64,000 nucleotides of DNA from Chrysaora quinquecirrha (lineage: Eukaryota > Cnidaria > Scyphozoa > Semaeostomeae > Pelagiidae). A program made the position numbers and the translations under genes. Below are positions 52,068-62,850 of the stretch, piece by piece. Every line of letters begins with the position of its first letter. The first letter of the stretch is position 1. The notes under the pieces are model-generated. The model ran no database searches, was not told where the DNA came from, and saw only the letters and a list, made by a program, of their open reading frames with translations. The stretch spans positions 7,841,659 through 7,905,658 of the forward strand of contig JACTAT010000014.1 in the NCBI GenBank assembly GCA_014526335.1, written 5' to 3'.

Positions 52068-54522
52068 CTAATCACTCTCGTCTCCACTGCACTCTCCATC
52101 TGAACCTGAATCTGAATCTGCACCGTCGATACACGAAGGGTTGCGATAGTCGGCTGTGTAATGACAATTTAGCTCACAGTGGTCCGCCTTTGAATAGAAA
52201 TAGAAAATTTTTTTCAGTATTTTAAAAAACTTAGTGCTGAGATTTCATAAATTTGTTGCAAACATGGACTCTGGGATCAGTTTAATGTCATTTAAAGTTT
52301 AATCCCCTTAGAAGAAATGGAGCGAAGTGGGGATCCTTTCAAAGGCTGTGGTGGTGGGAGGCGGGCAAGGGCTAGGCTACTAAAATAGGAATCAAGTAAA
52401 GGAAAATTTTAATGTACAATCATTATAATACACAGTCGTTATTACTCGTACATGCTAACTGATTAACATTTGCAATGGATCCCCCTTTTCCAGACTGTTT
52501 TGGTAAAAGGGAGCATTGGAGTTGTTTGAGTAGGAAATAAACTTGTAAAGGCCGTTTGATGGTCAGAGACAGGCAAGGGCTTGTTGCATATACTAAAATA
52601 GGAATTGGATTTAGGAAATTTATTATGTACAATCATTACAATACACAGTCGTTATTATTGGTACATGCTAACTGATTAACATTTGCTATGGATCCCCCTT
52701 TTCAGACTGTTTTGGGAAAAGGGAGCATTGGAGTTGTTTGAGTAGGATATAAACTTGTAAAAGCCGTTTGATGGTCAGAGACGAGCAAGGGCTAGTTGTA
52801 TATACTAAAATATGAATCAGATTTAGGAAATTAACGATGCACAGTAATTACAATACACAGTCAATATTATTGGTACAACCTAACTGATTTGGCATTTGCT
52901 ATGGACCCCTCGTGTCCCAGTTGTTTTAGCGAAAATGGGGCATTGGAGTTGTTTGAGTAGGAAATAAACTTGAAATGGACGTTTTCATCTAAAAAGATGC
53001 CTTTTTCCAAACGTTTTTTTCCAAGATTTTAGGTTTTAGCTACAGTTGTGTAAGGTTCGCAATGAAGATTTACAGGGGAAAGGTACAGAGGGAAAACAAC
53101 GAGAAGGAGTGTAAGAAGACTTGAAGGATGTCTAAGGTTTATATTTTTCATTCTGAATTACTTTAGGGTGCATAGGCATTATACATGACCTTATAGAGCT
53201 GAATTAAGGACAATTTATTGTCTTACCTCAATCATTCCTTTCTTTTTGCCACTCTTGATGTATTTTGAATTTGGTCCTGTGTGACCCCACCAACACAAGC
53301 ATCTGCTGTTAGATTCACACGTTCCTGTCCCGTATGTCTTTCCACAAGATGCATGGCAAGCTAAAGCATAAGACGTATTAGTATACATTACGTACATTGC
53401 GGATCTGCCTAACCTAGTGACCTAGTTAAGAATACCTTTATCAAGAGGTTAGGTTTGCTGGTTTTCAGTGTATGTACTGTAGTTGGCTATTACCGAGTTT
53501 CACTGATCCGGAGACTAGGCTGCAACATAATGAAAGTAATGTTTCTATTTTCACTAGTTGTCTCTGTGTTTTCGTGACCAAAAAGGTTCCATGAAAATCG
53601 ATCGCTTTGTCATGGGAACATGTCATGTAAACGATATTGCGTGTCGCTGTATCTCACCCGTCCCTATGTCAGATGATATCTTAGATATTTCTTTCTTTCA
53701 CTGCTAGCAGGTCGCTGGCTATTGCTTAAAGTTTACGATCGGCATACCTATCGTTGTCTTGGTTACCCGTTATGATGATATAATGATATACATAATTATT
53801 TCATATCAGCATGAACTAACGAAATCAAGGAACGATTATGTGTCGCGACTTCACTAATATTTCACTGGCTACCCTTGGGGAATGGAGATTTCCTTGACTC
53901 TGGTCCATAAATGACGATACATGTCTCAGTGCATAAGGCCCTTGATCTACGAGAAACCAGGCTTGTTAAAATGACTGACTTATTTTTATCAAATTAGAAG
54001 TTTCAATACACGTTTTTTTTTCTAAGAAACCGGTTGATAAGAAACCTAGAACTAGACACCCCAAAAGTTAAGAAACTTTTAGAACTAGGAGGAAGGAGTT
54101 AAGAAACTTAAGAAATTTTTGTGTCAGTTTTCCAACATACTGATTTCACATTTGTGGACGTAGTAATCAATTTTCAAGCATTTCCGTGCGATTTCTCGCA
54201 CCAACGTGGCTAATTCTTTCTAATACAATACAGTAATATTAATAATTTGCTTGCTATATTCACGTTTTCTATCGTTTTTACTGCAATTTATTTCCATTGG
54301 ATAAGAAACTGTTAAGAAACTTTTAAAACTAAAATTGGGCCAAAAATTAAGAAACTTTTAGAACTAGGCCCAGAGCCAGGTTACTTATAAAAAAAACGAA
54401 AAACGTGTAGTTTGCTAGAAATAAATATGATAAAGAATATTACCTCTGGAGCCTCTAGCGTGGGCAAAGCCTCTAACTGCCAGCAACAGTATAATAGTGA
54501 CCACGAAAATCCTTGCATCCAT
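52068..54522 (-). CDS. Small secreted cysteine-rich precursor, candidate defence or signalling peptide
   Basis: Three exons: 54522-54444, 53360-53227, 52187-52068; phases agree and 333 nt encode 110 residues. A TACTAAT branch-point-like motif precedes exon 2. Residues 1-22 are a signal peptide ending in FAHA. RGSR precedes the first cysteine. Exon 2 carries Cys28, 32, 41, 47 and 49 (C-x3-C, GTC, C-x-C), resembling a CS-alpha/beta defensin signature minus the first cysteine. Then comes a basic stretch with G64-K65-K66-K67, a classic cleavage-and-amidation signal. Exon 3 adds Cys75, 79, 90 and 104 in a strongly acidic tail (Asp, Ser, Gly). A basic peptide plus an acidic pro-tail is inferred. 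If the exon 2 donor is not used, the frame stops at 53215 with five cysteines. Function is unknown; an antimicrobial peptide, toxin-like peptide or neuropeptide-like factor are all possible. Confidence 0.68.
52376..52980. repeat. Tandem repeat of about 212-222 bp, 2.7 units
   Basis: ATGTACAATCATTA/ATACACAGTCGTTATT recurs at 52412, 52624 and (diverged) 52846, each followed by GGATCCCCCTTTTCCAGACT-like and GCATTGGAGTTGTTTGAGTA blocks. It lies in intron 2 of the cysteine-rich precursor gene. Confidence 0.85.
54009..54407. mobile_element. TA-flanked MITE (copy 6, CACG ends)
   Basis: Left CACGTTTTTTTTTCTAAGAA and right TTATAAAAAAAACGAAAAACGTG are inverted repeats flanked by TA. Interior rich in TTAAGAAACTTTTAGAACTA. 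It sits in intron 1 of the cysteine-rich precursor gene, 36 bp from the exon 1 boundary. Confidence 0.7.
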
Positions 54523-54920
54523 CTTGGTGCAGTGTACGAAACAACTAATAAACCAATCTTAGAGGCGTTAGTTTTGATAATGTTGAATGGGACAAATTAG
54601 AATATCGGCAATTACAATATATCGCGCTTTATTAATCAAACAACATCACTGAAACATGAGAATTTAAAATTTGTTGACAAAATCGCAAATATTGATGAGA
54701 ATTTTTACATCTGTTTTCGGGCAATGTATCCCATGTTTATTCAAGTCATTTATAAGTGTCCTCAGTTTGGGTAGCTTGGTAATAAGTAGTATGGAAATTT
54801 ATCTTAATTGAAACAGCTGAGGGGATGCTACGTATTTTAAAGGCTAATAAAGACAGCTGTGATACGTCTTTAACATGCTTTTTCTAATTGGTTTGACTTA
54901 AATTTCGTTTGATATCCATT

Positions 54921-55382
54921 ATCGTGTTCCGAATGTCTCATAAGGAACGACGCAATAAAGAACATTGATTAACAAAACATAGCAAGTCTAAGATTCTCCC
55001 TTCGTAATCTACTGCATTACTAAATCAACTGTAATTATAGTTCACGTGGTGCAATCTCCTGATCATTATAATTTATGTTAATTTATTGATTGACAGCAAC
55101 AACATTATATTACCAAAACAGTGTCCCCAATAATAATGGCTGATGGTTTTGCTCTTTGGGTTCTGTCAGTGTTCTCTTTCATCTTTTCCTTTTATCGTGT
55201 TCCGAATGTCTCAGGAACGACGCAATAAAAGACCATTGATTAACAAAACATAACAAGTCTAAGATTCTCTCTTCATAATCTCTAGCGTTACTAAATAAAC
55301 TGTAATTATAGTTCACGTGGTGCAATCTCCTGATCATTATAATTTATGTTAATTTATTGATTGACAGCAACAACATTATATC
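54921..55382. repeat. Direct duplication (about 190 bp, offset 273 bp)
   Basis: 54921-55110 and 55194-55382 are near-identical (ATCGTGTTCCGAATGTCTCA ... TTGACAGCAACAACATTATA). It lies about 400 bp upstream of the cysteine-rich precursor start codon, so the duplicated unit may be in its promoter region. Confidence 0.85.
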
Positions 55383-56223
55383 CATTAGTAAAGTGAGATC
55401 TTTATGGTTCTCTTCTCGGAGCCTAGAACCTCGATCAGCTAACTCGTATACCTTCGTTGAATACAACGCTACGTGAGTGCGCTTCCGGACCGGGCACTGG
55501 TTAAAAGCATTCTGTTCCAAACCTGATTGCTCCCTCATTTTTGCATACAGCACGCAAAAGAAGATTCCATCGAATTCAAAAGATGAATGAGATTTTTCTA
55601 AATTTCACACCCATGAAAACGATAAAGAACTCTTTGTTTTGTTTAACAAATCAGGTAACGGACAGACTGCCTTTACGCCGGGTGCAAATCGTGCCACATT
55701 GTTAGCCAACATCGCGGCTAATAATTATTGGCCTACAAGTTGGTACGATTGCTATAGATGTTGTTCTAACAAGCAACATTTATTTGACGAAAAAAGGTTG
55801 GCCAACATTTTTAAACATGTTTAAGAATGTTGGCCAACATTTTAGTCGATGTGAGCAAAATTGATGTGTTGGACAATTTGCTGCCCCGCCAACATGTTGC
55901 TTCAACATTTGCAAAAATGGACCGTTAAATTGAGTCTCTCGGAAGCTTTAAGTACTTTTGTTTTGTCAATGCAATTATAGTGCATAATCTCTTTGTAGTT
56001 TCTTCTTTCTTCCGTATTTGTGTATTTTTATGCAACATGTTGGCAAACAATGTTGCATGAAATTTATCGTTCTTAATTAACAGAACAACCTGTCTGATAC
56101 ACCATCCGCCATCAGTGACGTGACCATAGAGCTGACGATGACGAGAGAGAAGGAAAAACAAAAAGCTTCGATTTGATCATCTTTATAAAATCTCAAGTTA
56201 GAAAAATGCACATGAAATAAACC
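55383..56223. other. Intergenic stretch with GTTGGCCAACAT repeats
   Basis: Between 55690 and 55920 the motif TTGGCCAACATT recurs in both orientations, related to 36855-37005. Otherwise no feature. No gene supported. Confidence 0.5.
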
Positions 56224-58475
56224 CTATTTCGAATCATCATCGCAAGTCTTTTTTATCCAAGCGAGAACTTTATCGACTGCACCTTTCAAATCTTCGAGAC
56301 TCTCTTTCACATTTAACTCCTTACTGTCACCAACCTTGCTGCCAGTTGTTGCACTCTTGCCGAATGTTTTCGCATCGCCGATGCCAATTTCCAACACATT
56401 GTATGTCTCGCCTCCGCCAACACCACCTCCAGTTGCGAGCAGCAATGGCGCAGCTGGATCATTCTCAAGAAGTAGGATCTTCTCTATCGAGTTGTACAGA
56501 TGCTCGTACCTGAAATATAAATAACTGTGAATAAGAAATCAGACTCTCTCCTCGTGTATTTCTGGATCTTTGGATGGTTATTGGGTAAGCACAAGGGTGG
56601 CAAACCGACATATTATTGTAGCGTTATTGTATTGCAATTATCAGAAGGTGTTGTGGCATCTTTGTCTAATCCAGCTGGCTCGTGGTGTCGGAAGCTTAGC
56701 GAGGTCGGGGTTCGAGCCCCAGCTACGATAGCGTCACAGCCAGGGTCGAGGTCTCGGTTAGTTAACCTACTACTGAGATCATAGCAACTGGTGCTAAACA
56801 CACCATCTCAACTTCACGGCCACCTTCACCTGTCAGAGGACTGCTAAGGACAAACTGTATACTAGTGAGAACGTATACTTTAAGACAGCGACAAATTGCG
56901 GAAACCTTTTTTTGAAAAATGTCTTTCAGTTTTAAACAATTCCACACAGCTTCGCGGTTCCGATTGGTGCATTTCTATCCGTATTTGGGTATATATTCCA
57001 CCTACGTCCACTGGTTTGGCTCTATCTGAGGTTTTACATTCTGTGTGAGGAATGTTCAAAGATGATAGCCGTATATTATCCCTGTTTATTTTGGACGTCA
57101 AGGAGAAGATTGTCTCTAGACTCCACACTTCGACGTTTGTGTATTCCTGGTACTGTGACAGGGCGACGGTGTTCTTTGTGAAAGCCAGGGGCGGACTGGC
57201 AGGGATGCTAGGTTGCGATTGCAACCCGGGCCTTCTTGTTATAGGGTCTTTTACAAACTGTTTCTGTTGTTTCTTGAGCAAATCTCTTCGCTTTCTTAGG
57301 ATTTCGAAGAGATTTGGATGGGTTTTGCTCAGTCTGAAAACAGTTGAAAATAACAGACCTTGTCTCTCAATGCAAATAATTGGAAAGAAGTAAAAAAAAG
57401 ATAATTAGCATATGCGCAAGAAAATATGGAAGCAAGAAAATATAGAAATGCAAAAATATGTATAAAAGGGAGACGATTTTGCCATCGAAATATCGCAAAT
57501 AAGAAAAGAAGTATTAACATGAACAGTAGCCCTTGCTTGAATGGATTCTTTACAGAGGAACTCGCAACTAACAAGACAAATTGCTATAGTGAAAACAGGC
57601 CCCTTTTACTGTAAATAGCAACCCTTGAGATTCGCTGCCAGTCCGCCTCTGGTGAAAGCAATGTCAAAAATAGTAAAAGAACTTAATAATTTAAAGTTGC
57701 CGTACCATAGCTTTGTGTAAAGTTCTAGCTGAGTATATGGACGAACAAACCAGAATGCCTGTTTAGCCCTTTCGGAGGGACTAGTTGGAAGGCCAAAGTC
57801 GGAGAGCGCATAGCACGCTTTCCCGGCTTCTGTACCACGTCGTAGACAAATGTGTTTTTCATCCATCCAAGAGAGCAGCTTTGCCATTTCTGCCTCAATG
57901 CCAATCGCTGATTCTAATCGTCGTATCGCTTCTTTCTCTCCTGCGGCTTCATATTGCGTCTTGGCTTGGATCGCCTTCGGAGGGACTGAGGACGATAAAA
58001 TGCGATAAAATGCGTTTAAGATAGTTCATAGCACACAGATTATTGATGGATAAGACAAGCGTTTGTAGCTAAATGGGTGAATACTGGGGGGCATGTGAGA
58101 TAGGGTTAGGTTACCTGTTTAATCTGGAAACTGCTGAAAGGCTTCTTATATTATGGCCAAGAAGACTTAATTAATTTAACGGTTAAGATACAGTAAATAA
58201 CCCCCGTTTATTCTAAACCTGGCAGTAAAATACCATAACATAGATGTTTTTCCAACATCTCTAAAAGATGATGGAAACCTGATCTAATCACCTGATCTAA
58301 TCTTCGTAAAATCAGCCTGAGGTTTCTTAAAAAGTCGTTTGTAATACAATTTAAAGTATCCTGAAAGACAGACAGTAAACTTGTCCCAAAGGTGTCTGTT
58401 GTTAAGAGACCCTGACAGAATCCAAGTTTTAAGAGCAATAGCAGCAATAGTAATACTGTTGTTACCTTGCGACAT
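56224..58475 (-). CDS. Unrecognised secreted protein, tandem family copy A
   Basis: Exon 3 is 56509-56224 and exon 2 is 57985-57706, joined in phase 2 exactly as in copy B. Shared blocks include LLSWMDEKHICLRRG, KACYALSDF, WYEHLYNS, GIGDAKTF and VLAWIKKTCDDDSK (C-terminus). The likely exon 1 (58475-58411) would start at ATG 58475 and continue into a run of leucines (VTTVLLLLLLLLKLGFCQ), a typical signal peptide ending with a phase-1 donor as in copy B. However the ATG is one base out of frame with the leucine run (CAAGG where CAGG would fit), so this exon holds a 1-nt indel or the call is wrong. Three conserved cysteines. I do not recognise the family and infer no function beyond likely secretion. 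Confidence 0.62.
56647..56830 (+). mobile_element. tRNA-derived SINE, (TTCACC)n tail (copy 6)
   Basis: GGTGTTGTGGCATCTTTGTC head; GGGTTCGAGCCCC B-box, the best preserved in the window; CGGCCACCTTCACCT tail. In copy A intron 2, antisense. Confidence 0.8.
57186..57651. mobile_element. hAT-like non-autonomous element with 8-bp target duplication
   Basis: Ends CAGGGGCGGACTGGCAG and CTGCCAGTCCGCCTCTG are inverted repeats (one mismatch). The 8-bp GTGAAAGC flanks both sides exactly (57178-57185 and 57652-57659). 466 bp, no transposase. An 8-bp duplication and CAGGG ends fit hAT-type elements. Inserted in copy A intron 2. Confidence 0.85.
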
Positions 58476-58979
58476 GTTTGTGTATTTGTGCTGACAGATA
58501 TTATGGCCACTCCTCACACCAAATATCACAACCTATCCAAAATGTGATTGATCCAGAAGCTGTGAAATGGTAAAATGCACTGAAATGTTTTTCAGTCCGT
58601 TGATTCTTCTCTACTTTGATTTTACCTAGTTTCATGTTGTGCACGATGTTTTTTCCGAGGGGCATTTCACTCTGCGAAACAGCGTACGAGATTTCTATTA
58701 AAACAAAAGGACTTCCAGGGGATTTCCAAGAAAACATTTGGACTTGCAGCAAAAGTGTACGAGACTTACAAGGAGTGAATCGCCCCTTGGTTTTTTCCGC
58801 ATTCATGTCCATTGATTTTTGTATAAGCATTGCAAATGCATTGTTTCTACTGTGTTGTGAACAGGTTTTTTTTGTGTCGATTAGGTATAATCTGCACTTG
58901 CTCACTGCTGCCTGTTTGCATTACAGCATGATGGTTTGCATCAGGTCCCTTGTGCGCAATGTATGAACTGATTCGGCAC

Positions 58980-59030
<51 letters not shown>

Positions 59031-59245
59031 CGATGATGATGATGATGATAAGTTCAATGATGATTATGATGATGATGATAATGATAATGGTGATGATTAT
59101 TATGATGATGATGATGATGATGATAGTGGTGGTGCTGATGATGATAATGATGACAATGGCGATAATGATGATGACAATGATGCTAATGATCATGATGATG
59201 AAAATGATCATGATGATCATCATGATAATGTTGATGATCTTTTAG
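58980..59245. repeat. (GAT)n microsatellite
   Basis: Pure GAT from 58981 to about 59030, then interrupted GAT/AAT repeats. Met-rich plus and Ile-rich minus frames are artefacts. Confidence 0.92.
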
Positions 59246-59516
59246 GCGCCCAGGGCAGGCTCTGAAATCTAGCTTTTCTTACTCTAGTGTTTTATTCCGC
59301 AATTTTTTCTACGCTTCTCCAATGTAGATACAATGTAGAAAGAAACGTGGTGATCGATACAATAATCTTTCAGTTTCAGAAAATGATCAACGTAAGTACA
59401 GTATACGAAATGTCTAATCAACAGTTACCGTAAGACAGGAAAATCACTATTTTAATATAACTTTTATTAATTTTTTCGCCTTGGTAATTGGCGGCATCCT
59501 ACAATAAGCGCCCCCT

Positions 59517-62500
59517 TCATTCACTTTCCTCATCACATGTCCTCTTGATCCAAACGAGAACCTCGTGGACTGTGCCCTGCATATCATTGAGACTTCTATT
59601 GACATCCAAAGTCATGTCGCTGACTTTCCTGCCATTGGTGTTGGTCTTGCGAAACGTTTTCGCATCCCCGATCCCAGCTGTCCCCGCATTGTATATCTCG
59701 CTCGTGCCAACGCTACCTTTGGTGGCGAGTAGAATTGGAGCGGTTTGGTCCTGCTCCATAAGTAGGATCTTCAATACTGAGTTGTAGAGATGTTCGTACC
59801 TGTGGATGATAGGGGCAAATATTTACCGAAGGCTAGCATTAATTATCGATTTGCTAAGAGAACTACTTCAATCCAAGAGAAGATTGGAGTGAGGGACAGT
59901 CACCTAGAAATCCAAAAAGCTGCATTTCCAAATATTCACTGCTTTTACAGGAAGACCTTTGAAATCTAAAAGTCCTAAAAATGGATACCCTTCCAGCCTG
60001 CGCTTCCCCAATTAACAAAAATCTGTATATACTAATATTCTTATTATGCATATTAGGTTGCCCTTTGTTCTCGCCCATTGTACTTTTGCCCCCATATATA
60101 CCTAATCCCCCACGGGCAATTCTTCTTGCAAGCAAGCAAGCATTTTATTTGTTGGAGGATATGGCAGCTCGACGCTGTTGTGGACCTAAAGCTTGTGCCT
60201 CCCAGACTGATATTCTAGAAAGAATATCCTGGGAACTCATTTACCGACCTCGAAAAGATTGACAGCTGAGTTGTCTGTAGGCTTGTAAAAAATTGTCTCG
60301 GTGAGAATTGAACCCACGACCTTGCGCGGATCTTCGTGAGCCGAGCCCTTGACGACTTGGCCATTCGGCCACACCACTTTATACTTATGTAGAGCATACT
60401 TCATGGTTGTTACCTACCATCTCTTTGTATGTGACGGCAGCACAGAATATGGCTCATGGAACCAACGCGCTTTTGGTTCAATCTCTTCATCTTCTAGTCT
60501 GAAGTCGTTGAGAGCATAGCATGCTCCACCAGCTTCTTTTCCGCGTTTTAGGCAGATCCTATTGTCGTCTATCCAAGTGAGCAGCCGACTCAGTCGCCTC
60601 TCGTCTCCAACTGCCGATTGTAATCGTCTAAAGGCCTCATGGTCTCCACCACCCTCGTATTGTTGTTTTGCTTCAATCGCACTTGGAGGGTCTTCTCGCT
60701 GTTCTGTAGACGATAAATGAATAAATTCATATAGGAGTACTGTTAGAAGGCTAAGAAATTTGTCCTAATTTTTTCTTGGAAAAGCTTTCAATTCTAACCA
60801 TGTTTTAACCGTCTCTTTGATTTTGACTGCGTCTAAAATTGGCGAGGTAGAAGTTTTCAGCCAGCCATACATACAGCTGGATTATCCTTTAAAAACAGAT
60901 TTTTTTACAAAAGGTGCCAAGTTTCCAAGTATTCAGATTCAGCCCAAGCCTTTGTGCTCAATAAGTTTCTACTTTCCGTACCTTTTGCTCACTATTACAG
61001 TGTAAACGGTCCACTTTTGAACATTTTACTCGCCCATACTGTAAAATACATATTAACCCAGATTTTGAGAGAATTCTCTCTCTATAAAACATCATAACCA
61101 CAAATCATCATAAAGATGGTGGATCCTACTTTTGCGTTTATAGCGCAGGAAAACGCCTTACGCTCCTTAAGTACTGGCAACCATCCTATACGACTGCGTA
61201 ACAAAGCGGCTGTCACAAGGATTACGTATAGTAGATTTTTTTGAATTCTGTGTAAGACTGAATCTCAATTGTTACTTATCTAAAAAGAAGGAGGATTTAA
61301 ATACGTGTTTTTCTTCTTTAAGCAATAATGCCAGCGCGTAACTTTAGGGATACAAGGCTATAGATTTGAAATCTAGTAGCGCTTTGATTCGTTTCCCAAT
61401 ATCTGTCCAATACTCTAAGGTCCCGAATAACAGAGGGGGTCCTTATAAGCGGGGGGAGGGGGGCTCGAAAATTGTGTGAAATTTAATAAGCGAGGGTCGA
61501 AATAAGCGGGGGGTCCGAATACCTCGAAAATGGTACCTAAATGCCTATTTTGTCCTAAGTAAGTATTTTTGATATACCAAACTTCCTTAAAGAAGGACAA
61601 AATTGGAAATAAAAATGACAATATATTTCAAACGTAATGTAAATATTCTTTATGAAATAATCAGTTCACCAGTAACAAGCTGCAGGGTGGTTCTCTGTGC
61701 AAACTCCGTCTAACAGACAGACATTAAACATTAGAGATGCTTGTTCGATTTCACAGAGATATGAAAATCAAGCGCTTGTTTGCTCTGTAAAGTTGATTTT
61801 TACTATAACAAAAAGTAAAAAATTAATAAACGGGGTGTCCTAATAACAGCGAGAGGGGGTCCGAAAGTTTTTCCAAAAAAATAAGCGGGGCGGTTATTCG
61901 GGACCTTAGAGTAAAATATTGTCGGCTTTCAAATTGAAGAAAAGACCTTTTCTGCAATGCTTAGTCATGTTAAAGTTTTCAAACTCTGGGCAAACCCTAC
62001 GGCACAACCAACCTCGTCCCCAGACCCCAAATCGAATTTCCTCGAATCTTAACCGTCAAATCGATTTTGGCCCTGGTACCGGCCACAAAATCTGCCAAAA
62101 TACTGGCAAATTTGGCCTAGGCATCAAAACAAGATGTAGATTCCGAAAACAGATGTTCTTAGAAAGGAAGTGCAAAGAATTTCATTGATAACTGTCAGGC
62201 AAGATACAATATCTCATGTAGCATCATTTTTTGGTTTTCAAAGATGTTTTTTACATAGTTTTCGGCCTATTTTGATGTGAAATTTTAAAGAAACTGTGAA
62301 GTCACTTAAAATTTATATTTTTTGAACAGCCAATCAATTTGCGAATAGACAAGGCCGATTCCAGGGTCGAATATGGACAGCGGAGTTTCACGTAGAGGCC
62401 TTTTCACCCTGGGGACGAGGTTGCGGTACAACGTGTAGCGCGAAAACACAAAAACGGATGTGGCTTCAAAAATTGTACAAAGATTGTACAAAAACAACGA

Positions 62501-62850
62501 ATTGTGAACAGATTGCTTTGCGACATCAGAGATCAATGAAAACGGAGAAAAATAAAAACGAAGTAATTTAAACGTAGGCAAAAATAGTACATCATAATTT
62601 AATTAAAGAAGATGGACAAACCAACTAACTAAAGACGCAAAAGTAGAAAGACAAAGACGCAAAGGAACGTATAGTAAAAACAAACACAAAGACATAAAGC
62701 ACCAGCCGAACAGACTGTCTTTTCCGCTTTTATTTTGGTCTCAACTTCATGTAAATACGTACCGTTTGCTACCACTGCTGATACAAGTGGCGCAGATTTC
62801 CAGCAAATGCAGCAGATCAAGAGAAAACACCAGACAGCATAAGCTCCCAT
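59517..62850 (-). CDS. Unrecognised secreted protein, tandem family copy B
   Basis: Three exons: 62850-62763, 60703-60418, 59799-59517; phase 1 then phase 2, GT-AG ends; 657 nt, 218 residues. Residues 1 to about 25 are a signal peptide (MGAYAVWCFL, then a Cys-rich hydrophobic core ending VSAVVA). The body is mostly charged with few cysteines: RICLKRG, GGACYALNDF and the C-terminal RTCDEESE, all matched in copy A. Other shared blocks: AKQQYEGGG, LLTWIDD, WYEHLYNSVLKILL, APILLAT, GIGDAKTFRK. An AATAAA signal lies at 59468-59463, about 50 nt past the stop. Exon order, phases and boundaries equal those of copy A, so the array arose by tandem duplication. No known domain recognised; function unknown. 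No membrane anchor after the signal, so a soluble secreted protein is likely. Confidence 0.75.
60276..60375 (-). mobile_element. tRNA-Leu/Ser-like SINE, second family (copy 2)
   Basis: On minus: GGTGTGGCCGAATGGCCAAG, then CGTGGGTTCAATTCTCACCG, ending TTACAAGCCTACAG, parallel to 22687-22790. The 5' and 3' ends do not form an acceptor stem. It lies just 3' of copy B exon 2. Confidence 0.55.
60704..62762. other. Intron 1 of secreted family copy B
   Basis: About 2 kb; holds the palindromic MITE at 61411-61913. A CAACCTCGTCCCCAG / CTGGGGACGAGGTTG inverted pair at about 62009 and 62411 marks another decayed element. No coding seen. Confidence 0.5.
61411..61913. mobile_element. TA-flanked MITE with CTCTAAGGTCCCGAATAAC ends
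   Basis: CTCTAAGGTCCCGAATAAC and GTTATTCGGGACCTTAGAG are exact inverted repeats, TA on both sides, about 500 bp. The interior has GGGGGTCC and AATAAGCGGGG repeats in several orientations. Confidence 0.8.

Noticed and set aside
58208..58510. Minus ORF reading a leucine-rich signal as an independent 100-residue protein
   Set aside because: The apparent start is GTG, not ATG, and the part after the leucine run is repeat-like; it is better explained as the signal exon of copy A plus intron.
58921..59245. Met- and Ile-rich ORFs
   Set aside because: (GAT)n microsatellite read in different frames.
60276..60375. Functional tRNA-Leu or tRNA-Ser gene
   Set aside because: The boxes are good but the acceptor stem does not form, and the same body with the same 3' tail occurs at 22687, which indicates a SINE.
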